Shown here in pieces: positions 9,062 to 18,620 of a stretch of 64,000 bases of DNA (positions are counted from its first letter, which is position 1; every line of letters starts with the position of its first letter). A model generated the notes under the pieces. It was given only the letters and a program-made list of their open reading frames with translations. It did not search any database and was not told where the DNA came from. Position numbers and translations under genes: made by a program. Location: contig OX359202.1 in the NCBI GenBank assembly GCA_947172415.1, positions 250,501-314,500 on the forward strand, read 5' to 3'. This DNA is from Chondrosia reniformis. Its lineage: Eukaryota; Porifera; Demospongiae; Chondrillida; Chondrillidae.

Positions 9062-11272
9062 CTATTGACTTAGAGAAGTAGTGTCAGAGATGTACTTGTA
9101 TACCTGAAACATGTGAACTCCATTGGTAGATATGACAACCAACTCTCTAAATCCATCCTCTGTGAAGTCAGTATACCTCAATCCATGGATTGGAAATGCC
9201 ACTTCGTAATTACTTATTAATTCAAACTTTGGTTGACTTGAGACCTCACTAGTAATTTTATATATTAAAATGTGCTACAAAGAAACATACCCTATTCATC
9301 AGTTAATTGATAAGAGTGAGCTCTGAAATGGCAGCAATATTTAGATACTGAAGAACACATATATAGACGTACTGACCTTGCCAAAGGTTCCCAAGGCAAC
9401 CTCATTGCGACCATCAAAATCAAAATCTCCTATCTCACAACACAAGATGCTATCATGACTGCTTGCTTGAGGCAAGGGGACCGAGGAGGTAAATCCATTC
9501 AACTTGACATCACTGCAATAATCACCAATCAACATTAGAATTAATTCTGGAAACAAATTTATCACTTTTGAGCAAAATTAATAATCTGTGCACGAAGATC
9601 ACTGTATGTTTTTAAAATGAAATTAATTTTTCATTTCTTTATTTATTTTAACAACACATTAAATACAGTATTATACTCACCAAAACACAACGGCCATTTC
9701 CACTGCTGAACATACCAGCAGGTGTATGGGACAGTCAGTGTTGCCTTTGGCAACAGATGAGCTATCAATGAAGGCGGGGCATGGTGGGGGCGTGGCCTGA
9801 TGATAGAACAGCTTGGTGACAGTAATTGGACCAGTGAGGCTATGGCAGTTCCAAGATCTCAGCAACGCTAACAGAAGAATGTAGAAGGATGCGGTGGACA
9901 CAGGTATGGCACATCTGGTGGGGACTGACTATTGTTCTCTGTATCCACTGTGGCACACTTGACAAAGCCATCTAGGCAGCCCAAGGTAGAGAATCTCTCC
10001 CGCTCTCTAATGTGAAAGTCCATTGCAGTAACACTAAAGAGGAGCATTGGAGATGTATATTGCAGCTGAGGTCCATTCTGTACTACATCATCAAAACTGG
10101 TTGGCATTATTTTGCTTTTTGTATGCCATGCATGGTCACATTAATAATAATATATGCAGCAAAGTATCTCAACTCATCAAGCGAACTTTGGTTCCACCCA
10201 TTTGCTCATTGTGCTCCTCAGGGGACATGAGTGGGCAGGGGTAATATCCAGAGTATAATAATAATGATATCGATGCTTTAAGATTGACTTTTGATCTAAA
10301 AGTTCCCCTATTTTTCCAAAGTATCTCTTCGTAATATATTGTGCATTATCCTAAAAATTATCCAACGCTATGTACTAACCATGAAGGGAGGTCTTGCAGT
10401 TCAGGAAAGTACACAGAGCTGTCTTCCATTTCTTGAATCAGTACCTGTGTAAATTGCAGACAAATGGATGTGCCATCTCAAACATTGCTAGCCAACTACA
10501 TATCTAGTGTTACAGTGCATTCTCAACTGACACTTGTGTCCGCTGTCCTCTGATACATGTGAACCTTATTGTCTGCTCCGCTCAGCAGGAACACTGTCTC
10601 CATCCCAGAACTGGTACTGACGCTACGCCGAAGAATATACATAGATAGAGCTATTACTTGGCGAAGACGAGACTGCGTACTTGATGTGAGTGAGTTTGTA
10701 CGGAAGGCATTTCAACGGAATGGTGACCCAATCTTCCGCCACGTCCGTCCACTGTACCGCTTGGCTCTCGTCTCTCAGTCCGTACACGTTGAGGTACATT
10801 CCCGGCGCTTCGATGTCCTAATAGAACAGCAATAGTAACTAAGTTCTCAGTATTGTCTAAATGGTAGACTACCTCAACGAAATAGCTTACCATACACGAA
10901 GCGACTGCAATAATAATTCCACCGGATGGGCTAGTATACGCGTCAAGAGCAATTATGGTGGATTCGCCTGTAGCAAATCAATCACAAATAACAACCACGA
11001 CGAGATCACATTCTAGCAATAAAGCACAATCTGCCAAATGGCTCTATCGCTTAAAAGACTGATCGATTGACTCACGTACCGGAGAGGTTGGCTAGCTGGA
11101 GAGACGTAAAGACGGGTCGTCGACCTTCCTTGCACTCCACCTTGCACACGCCTCTCTTTAAGGTCGACAAAAGAAAATAGTTTTGTTTCTGAACGTTGTG
11201 AAGAACATCAGAGATGCCGTAAACATTCGTTTGACCTTGTAAAGGTACAAATTGGACTTCGCTAAGGGACAT
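9062..11272 (-). CDS. KPTN: Kaptin (KICSTOR subunit)
   Basis: Kaptin is an actin-associated beta-propeller protein and a subunit of KICSTOR, which holds GATOR1 at lysosomes to restrain mTORC1. Exons with good phase: 11080-11272, 10891-10967, 10681-10817, 10532-10622, 10380-10444, then ~9910-10033, 9681-~9870, 9377-9512 and 9062-9274. Matches to human kaptin include QTNVYG near the start, METVFLLSG, FSTLGCLDGFVK, TGPITVTKLF, HDSILCCEIGDFDFDGRNEVALGTFGK (FG-GAP-like) and FTEDGFRELVVISTNGVHMFQ. The splice between the sixth and seventh exons (around 9880-9925) is not resolved by eye. An in-frame ATG further upstream at 11326 is possible, but the start at 11272 fits the family better. It is head to head with the novel Cys/His gene. 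Confidence 0.88.
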
Positions 11273-11526
11273 TTCAGCTCTCTCAATTCTTGGGAATTCC
11301 CCTAGGGCATCCACATAGGCCCACACGTGATCGCAACAGGGCCAGGCCAGGCAGCTGTGCGTGAGTCAGTGAAGTGACTCATTCAAATTAGAATATAAGT
11401 ACCTCCAGAATAATAATTTCATCCTATATACAACTCATCGAATCGGTAGGTATCATTGTAGGCCTACCATCAGTATTGTAATATTACTGATCGATCACAT
11501 TCTCTTTCTATTGGTTTAGATTTGCG
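11273..11526. promoter_or_regulatory. 254-bp bidirectional promoter KPTN / novel Cys-His gene
   Basis: Divergent starts at 11272 and 11527 leave 254 bp. It contains a CACGTG-like element (CACACGTGATC near 11322) and TGAGTCA/TGACTCA-type AP-1-like motifs near 11361-11380. Functions are unverified. Confidence 0.5.
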
Positions 11527-14500
11527 ATGTCTAGTCCGATCGATTCGGTCGAAGACCTCAATACAAAGTTTAAGTCTCTCCGAGGGAGGATTGTGGAGTT
11601 TTATTCGCAAAACCATGCAAAGCTACTGACACTAGCGCAGCATTTCAAGTACGTGTGGTTACCTCACTTCTCCTTCGGTACTCGTACAGACAACGAAAAT
11701 AGCTTTCTTCTAGAATGCTTAAAAGGATTCGGTTCGATTTACGATATGTCTCTCCTGCGTCAGTTAGCTGGGATGCCAATTAACGGGAAGTTGGAGCGCT
11801 TTCTCCCTGAACTAATCAAAAGAAGAGAGGCAATAGCTGAGAATGTACTTGTCGACCACGCGAATACTGTGGCTGATGTATCCGTAGAACCATCGGCAGA
11901 GATGAACGATCATTTCACTGAAGTTTTCGTCAAACTCCGACTGGACAGACCAGCTTCAATGCAAGTGCTAGATGCGTTTAAGAGGGACCTAGCGCAGTAT
12001 ACGGGTCTTGGCGTCCACTGTCTACAGCTGGTTCGAGCGGCCCAGGATTTGTCGAGTGGCTCAACCTTACTTGAGTTGCATTTTTATATTCCGAAGCTGC
12101 TTTCCGTTCAGTTTCTGAATCAGTGTCACAGCAAATTCCCGTTCGTCTTTGAATATGCTCACCTGGAGCAGCTGCGCATGGACGACATCACCATCGCCAT
12201 CTCGCATGCACTCTGCATCACAGAGTTGGAGAAGGTATGTTCTGCACACAAAATATCTCAATTATGGGGTGGCTAAAGATTAATACGTATACTGAGGAGA
12301 ATGGCTTCCTAAAATGTACAATGTTTGGAATGTGGAGGTGTATGAAATGTATGTGTGCTTCAAGTAATCAATATGACCTTAAAGGATATAATGATATTCA
12401 TATGTGTTCATACCCAAGAGCAACAATGTGTATAAAATTTATGAAAAAACATTTCTGACTTTACAGGTCAAAGAGAATGTTAGAAAAAAGGCAATTTCTT
12501 TTGATGCTAAAAATTATGTAGTCAATTTTGAGGATGCTGAAGGCTTCCTTAACGGAGCTATAGCTAACATTCGATTGGCCTCTTCCGGTTGCTCCCCAAG
12601 TGTGACCTTTACCAACGGTTTTGACCTGTCACACAATGAGCACATACCTTCCCTCGAGGGAAGCGTGAGCAGCAGAGAGGGGATGCAGGCTGGCAGAGAG
12701 GGGATGCAGGCTGGCAGAGAGGGGATGCAGGCTGGCAGAGAGGGGATGCAGGCTGGCAGAGAGGGGATGCAGGCTGGCAGAGAGGGGATGCAGGCTGGCA
12801 GAGAGGGGATGCAGGCTGGCAGAGAGGGGATGCAAAATGGCAGTGAAAAATCCAAAGTTGGTGGAGGAATGCCAGTGTTAGAAGATGACACTAGAACTAA
12901 ACGTAATTAATGCACACAATGATATTAGAATGGTATTTACTGTTTAGTACAATTAGAAAAGAAGAATGGGACAGTCTATATAGCCTTGTATTAAGTTGGT
13001 GTGAAAGGACTGTTTCTGTTTCCTAGGTAATTCTGTGAGGTCTGGTCATGTACAAGCACAGTCAGCACAGTCCAATCAGGAACCAACTTCAAATATGGAT
13101 TTGAACTCTAAGCCAAAACCGGAGTCGGAACAGGATCCATCCCCTACAAAGAATGGCAATATTCGCCTTTTTGCTGCCATTACTGATATTCCGCCGGCCC
13201 TGGTCAAGGATGTCATCCAATCCTATCAGAAGGGAGAACTGATATGTCGCAATTGCTACTATTCAAAAAAGGGAATTGTGACTGCCAAACCAAATTGGAA
13301 ATGTTTTCAATGCAAAGACTCCAACTCAGTTCCCTTTATTCGAGCTAGTCCACTTTGCAATAGCTATGCATCCAAAGTGGCCATCTTGCCGACGCCAAAA
13401 GACGACCCAGACCTTCCCTTCTCAATGTGTGCTGAGGCGGAGCATTACAGTTGTTTTGAGCTCATGGCTAAGCACGACCTGTACTATGCTCACAGTGTCG
13501 AGGAACTGGTCATTTGGAACATGGAGTATCATTACAGTATGTGAAACATGGCTGTAGTGCTGTAGTTTATATCTTGATTATCTGCTTGTTCTGATAAGAG
13601 AATCACCACTAATTAGTAAATGAAAACTAATTACTAGCTTGTACACATTAAATAAAAACATTAAAAAATGAAGTTAAAAGTCGGGATGGCACTATAACAT
13701 TGTATAGGAGGGGAAACATGAGGGAGGTATTGCTGTGGCAATTGAAGTTCAGTGGCAGAGCACTGGTGGTCATAACTACTTGTCCTGGCTTCAATATCCA
13801 GCAATTGCTTCTTTCATGTTTTCTCCTCTGTGATGTTTGAGGATGATTGTAATTACTTGTGGTTTGATTATCACTTTGATCAGTCATATATATTCAATAT
13901 ATTAGACACTTTGCTCTGCCATTGTAGAATGCACTTTTAAAGAGTTTATAAAGTTGTGGAACAATGAAGAGCCTAATTCAGCCAAGTTTGTGGAAGCACA
14001 GACAAAGAAGACTGTCTCCTCAGAAAAAGGAAAAGAGCAGAGCAGTTCTCCCAAGACCTCAAAAAAAGCCATTGGGAGTAAAGGATCAAAGCCTGTATCT
14101 GCTCCAGGTACTTACAAGTTCCAGGTGTCATAATACTTGCTTCAATACACAGATTTCCGTATATGTGCATTATGTAGTAGCCGTCAAGTATGACCCAAAA
14201 AAGACCAAGTTTCCTCACGCGCGTAATATACCAGAGGAACTACTTGATGATGTCATTTCCTGTTTCAATAAAAAGGAAGTTGTCTGTCGAAAGTGCTTTT
14301 ATGAGAATGGCAAACGTTCCATGTTTGTAAAGCATCCTAGAGGAGGAGGGGATGTATGTCAAAACTGCAAGATAATGGTCCCGCCTCTGGTGCCTCTTAT
14401 CGTCATTCCTGCCAGTGAGAGGTGTGTCTCCAACCTCCCCTGCAGTGGATGGGTGGCTCTGCCCCCTCGACCCACCGACCGCTCCACTTACGAGTATTGC

Positions 14501-15539
14501 GGTAAAGGTGGCACTCATAGCCGGTGTTTCAGCTATCTCTACAGAAACCTCTGGTTCACTCACACAGTAGAAGAACTGGTAGTTTGGACCATTGAAAGAG
14601 ATACAGGTAAGTCTCCCTTCAACCCACACTTCCATAAGTAATTGCCGTGGAAATTGTAGCTCAGTGGCAGAGCACTGGTGAAATAAATCAGCTGTCCTGG
14701 ATTCCATTTCCAGCAATTACTACTATTGTGGTTTCTCTCATAATTTATCATTACACACTTCTTGTCAATTTAGGGTTGACCTTCCCACAGTTTGTCCAGC
14801 AGTATAAGGAGCGCAGTTTGGAGTCGCTGATTGAGGGGAGAAAGAACAGAGGTTCCCTTGCAAAAACTGTCCCAAAGGGAAATCCCCCTGAGGTGGATGC
14901 CAAGTATATTCCTGAGGAGATTCACTATAGGAGTATGGCAGACATCCCCATCAAGCTGTTAATGAGTGTCATTGACTGCTATAGAAAATACAAGTTGGCT
15001 TGCAAGAGGTGCTTCTATGTCGACAAGATGATTGTTGAGAGGCAGGCAAGTACAGTTAACAACTTTTACGATCTTGTACACTTCTTCAACATCTCCAGTC
15101 TTATCAGCAGATTCCAATTGTTTTGTCTCACTTTCTTATTCTTCTCTCCCTCCCTCCCTCCCTCTCTCTCATCTGTAGGACGCCGCATGTCCACGCTGCA
15201 AGAAGCCATTTGAACCACTCCACGTCATCCCTTGTAGCAATCTATGTAAGTACTACTTTGGCACTCACATCGCCCTACCCCCCTACCCAAGGGGAGGACC
15301 CGAACATAAGGTGTTTGAGTACTGCCAGAAGGGCGATCATCAGAGGTGCTTCAGGGTGTACTATGAAGAGGGATTCTGGTACAGCCACTCTGTCGAGGAA
15401 GTAGTGGTATGGACAGTGGAGAGAGAGCTGCGTAAGTGGTGATTAATGAGATTTTATGAAAGTCTTGTAGCAGTAAGCAAGTATTAATTCTCTTACAGAG
15501 ATCCCCTTTGATGAGTTTGTGAAGCAGTTTGATGAGTAA
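11527..15539 (+). CDS. Unrecognised protein with three tandem Cys/His modules
   Basis: I do not recognise this gene. Exons 11527-12234, 12467-12902, 13027-13536, 13928-14107, 14178-14606, 14774-15045, 15179-15431 and 15499-15539 sum to 2829 nt, or 942 residues. Residues 1-115 look helical; about 125-235 form an alpha/beta stretch ending in LLELHFYIP, reminiscent of an uncharacterised module in cnidarian and sponge proteins (recollection only). Exon 2 ends with eight REGMQ(A/N)G repeats. Three related modules of about 120 residues follow, with consensus IP-x2-L-x2-V-I-x2-Y-x-K, C-x2-C-(F/Y)-Y, C-x2-C, a lone C after the VIP-like segment, ALPP-x-P, (Y/M)C-x4-5-H-x2-C and (Y/H)S/THSVEE(L/V)V(I/V)W. 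Two zinc sites per module are predicted. Intron 6 is GC-AG and module junction introns are phase 1. No signal peptide or membrane span is seen, so it is probably intracellular. Confidence 0.8.
12672..12840 (+). repeat. 21-bp coding minisatellite (8 copies)
   Basis: Eight near-identical 21-bp units encode REGMQAG, the last as REGMQNG, inside exon 2 of the novel gene. Units are almost identical at the nucleotide level, which implies recent expansion or homogenisation. All changes preserve frame. Confidence 0.95.
13731..13812 (+). repeat. tRNA-like element 1 (intron after module 1)
   Basis: It can fold as a cloverleaf: 7-bp acceptor stem GCAATTG/CAATTGC, D-arm GTTC-loop-GAGC with the AGTGGCA loop, and a T-arm-like CTGG/CCAG hairpin. 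It matches element 2 at 14641-14722 over the whole length, including about 10 bp 5' of the acceptor stem. The decayed anticodon arm argues against a functional tRNA; it reads as a tRNA-derived SINE fragment or tRNA pseudogene. Confidence 0.65.
14641..14722 (+). repeat. tRNA-like element 2 (intron after module 2)
   Basis: It contains an exact box A match (TAGCTCAGTGG against TRGYNNANNNG), a D-arm GCTC/GAGC, a 5-bp anticodon stem CTGGT/ATCAG with a seven-base loop lacking U33, and a perfect T-arm CTGGA-TTCCATT-TCCAG. Box B is degenerate. It has the same orientation as element 1 and sits in the corresponding phase-1 intron of the next module. Confidence 0.68.
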
Positions 15540-16108
15540 CCATGGAAACCACAGTTGTGGGATGTTAATGGCTGAACTATATATGTACTTAAGTTCTGGT
15601 GTATCTAGTTTTGTACTTACATTTTGAGCGCAGTTTAGATTGCACCAATGTAGTGATCTTGTAGAGTTGTTTAAACAGTGGCTGCTAACTCATTCAGTTG
15701 GAACAGCCAAAACTAGTATTTAAACTATAGTCTCATGCAGGTTCCTAACGTGGACAATTGGTGTGCTGTGTGATATATTGTAGAATATATTGTATACAGG
15801 CAGCCGTTAGAAGACCAGTTAAAGAAACTTGCAATTGCACAGATATAGCTATTGTGGCCATATTTTTTCGCACCATCCCTACTTAGAGAATACCGCCATA
15901 CGATGACAATTTCACATAATAAACATTTCAGTAGTTTTTCTTACATTTGTCAACTCTTAGACTATAATACACTGTATAAATTTTCAAAAACTAAAATTAT
16001 GGTTCCTGTACTGAAATTTACTAGTTTCCTGCTTCACTTCTTGTATACTGCTTCACTTCTTGTATACTGCTGCAACAGAGGCTGTCTTCATTGCAGATTT
16101 GCTCTTTG
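15540..16108. other. Convergent spacer, no gene seen
   Basis: This holds 569 bp between the stop codon of the novel gene and the VWA gene. It is AT-rich and presumably both 3' UTRs. A short direct duplication (cttcacttcttgtatactg, twice, near 16033-16068) is the only structure noticed. Confidence 0.6.
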
Positions 16109-18285
16109 TTACATAAGCATTATCTGCACTTGTCTGGCTTCTCTGGGCAACATTACTTTGAAATCTACAGACGGGTTGAACACTTCAAATAAATGTTTTA
16201 CAGAATGTGCAAGTGAAACGTACACATTGGCTGCTTTCTTTGAGCCAATAGCTCGGAAGACATGATCTGATGCATATGACTCTAGGATGTCCTTCAAATC
16301 CTTCAGTAAGAACTAAAGAGAGATACGTAGGTCAAAATAGCATCTAAATACAAATAGACACATCTCATACGGATCACAATTTATATAAGTATACATATAT
16401 GTAAAATAACCTACTGACATATGTCAATATATACATGGCTAGTACCTTGATAAGGTTCTCTTCTGTAAGGCCACCTTTTTCAATGTCAGCAATTGCTTTC
16501 TTAAGAATCTCACGAGCTCTCGCTAAGTCACCTAAAATTATACAATATATATTGCATAATAGAATGAGTAGATTGCTACACACAATGTTTTGTAGGGTAA
16601 AATCTTGTTCAAATCACAATCTGATAAATCACACAATAACATTTAACTACCTTTCTCTCCGAGCTCCTTTGCTTCCTTTAAAGCTTGTACTGCACTTATT
16701 CTAGTTTTCTGGATCAATACTGAAGCATTAGCTTGCTGCACGCCGGCCTGCTCCCTGTGAACCAGTAGTTCGGCAGTGGCCTCCTCCATCATTGAAGTGA
16801 TGACATTGAAGTAATTAAGTTTGGCCAATACTACTTTACAATCTTTGACTGGCTCTCCGCTTGCAGGTAGAGTTAGTTCCATGACAACGTCTCTCTCCTC
16901 CTCTGATTGCAGGTCACCCAGCTCAACTGAACATCTAGCACAAAGAGAAGACACACTTGAATGTAGTGAAAAAGGATACCCCTGCAAAAATGTAATACTT
17001 TGCTTTATCTTGACTCATTTTGGGAGGTTTCTTAGCATGTACTCCAGACAGGATCGCTCCATTGCAGCCCTCCAGAGTGAGCTCTATATTCTGACCTACA
17101 ACACTCAGCAGACCTCCCAGACAGTCAGCAAAGGACTCTGGAATCTAAGCAGATGGAGCTATCAGTTGACACAGTACTGCTGATCAGTGAGAGTGACTCT
17201 GGCTCACCTTTTCAGCATTCTCAATAAAATAGTAGGATCCATCTCCAGCTGTAGCAATAGCCTCCAGCAAACTAGCAGTGTGATCAGCTCCGAATCCAAA
17301 TGTGTATATAGTGCCTTCAAATGGGACTGAAGGTACGTCTCTTTTAGCTGGTGGAGGTGGAGGAGGGACGGCTTGCTGCTGCATTGGTGGAGGTGGAGGA
17401 GGGACGGCTTGCTGCTGCATTGGTGGAGAAGGTCTGGAACTGAAAAGCTGCATAATAATAATGTTTAATAGTAGCTCAATTGAGGATTAACGTGGAAGTC
17501 TAAATGACTCACATTAAAAGGATTAAATCTACTTCTTTGAGGTGCATTAACCTGTTGCTGCTGTATGCGCATAGCTGGACCATGGCTAGCACCTTCAGGA
17601 TCCACTTGAGGAGTCTGCATGGCTGCAAGGATGCCCTCCTTTGTGGAGGGGCCTGAATTAGCTTGTCCATCAGTGAAGAGCAGAACTGAAGCTACTTGAG
17701 CCTTTGTGGCTTCACGATGCAGTATCTGCTGCATTCCTACAAGTAGTGAACGGACATGAGGTGGGTGTGTCGGAAAGGGTGGGCGTGTCAGAAAGGGTGG
17801 GTGTGTCAGAAAGGGTGGGTGTGTACCTTTAATGAGTCCACCACACAATGCTGTGCTACCAGTTGCTTGCAAGAGGTTCACAGTTGTCTTGGTCGATTCC
17901 TTATTCTTCTTGGTCATCTTCGTAAGAGGGATGTCTACTCGCACGTCGCTGGAGTACGACACCAGCGAGAAGCGATCATTTTCCTTTACTATATGCAAAG
18001 TGAGACATATATACTAGCAAGCACGACATGTACTGGCTATCGATAGTGACTACACGTACATTGATCTATTACAAACTCCAGTGTCTCCTTTACGAGTTTA
18101 ATCTTTGAGCCTGACATGGATCCACTTCGGTCTATGACGGCAACCAAATCGATTTCCGCTCTGGTCGTAGGCTCGAAAAACGGTGCTCGCAGTGTTGCTG
18201 TTGCCCAGCACTTCTCCACTCCTCCCGGAGCGTAGCACTTGAATTCTGGAGTCAATGAGAGTTCCACCTTTTGCTGTTCTGCCAT
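16109..18285 (-). CDS. VWA-domain protein with proline-rich insert
   Basis: Eight exons (18060-18285, 17827-17988, 17513-17736, 17208-17447, 16999-17144, 16651-16934, 16446-16531, 16109-16312) sum to 1572 nt, or 523 residues. A von Willebrand A domain has a complete MIDAS: DRSGSMSG near residue 45-52, the threonine in TGSTALCGG and FTDGQANSG. A PPMQQQAVPPPPP repeat interrupts the domain before the IYTFGFGADH strand. A beta-rich region and a helical C-terminal region (ATAELLVHRE, ARAREILKKAIADIEKG) follow. Similar intracellular VWA proteins occur in sponges, amoebae and plants (WAV3-type, but no RING finger is visible here). There is no signal peptide, so it is a cytosolic metal-dependent protein-interaction scaffold by inference. 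Exon 8 is open in a second frame (NVAQRSQTSADNAYVTKSKS), so the extreme C terminus is uncertain. Confidence 0.82.
17755..17826 (+). repeat. ~15-bp GGGTGTGTC repeat in VWA-gene intron
   Basis: About four to five copies of a GGGTGGGTGTGTCAGAAA-type unit fill intron 2 next to the 5' splice site of the minus-strand gene. It shares the CACACCC core seen in other local minisatellites. Confidence 0.75.
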
Positions 18286-18620
18286 GATTTGTGCGATCAG
18301 TGGAACAAGTCAGAAAAGCTCTCCTTTTAAATAGTAGCTGGTATGTCCAGAGTTATTTTTAAAATAGACGTAATTGTGAATGTTACTATAAATAGCACAA
18401 ATGACTCATGTGGACATGCGTTGGCACTTTTTAACAGTTACCACATTATCCTATATATGTATGTACTTATAACACTAGCCATATTACTGTATATATAATA
18501 CATTCTTCATGTAAATGTGAGTTGGTATCCCAGATTTCCAATTTTATAAAATTAAAAATTATTATTGAGACAGTAATATATGTACATATATCATATCTGT
18601 ACAGTGTGCAGTGACGTGTG
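18286..18620. other. Spacer between VWA gene and AREL1-like gene
   Basis: Nothing coding is seen in these 335 bp. It must hold the VWA gene promoter (leftward) and the AREL1-like 3' UTR. An AT-rich segment with repeated TATAT motifs spans 18450-18600. Confidence 0.55.

Noticed and set aside
14641-14722. Functional tRNA gene
   Set aside because: Box B is degenerate, U33 is missing and the acceptor stem is partly mismatched, so it is at most a tRNA-derived element.
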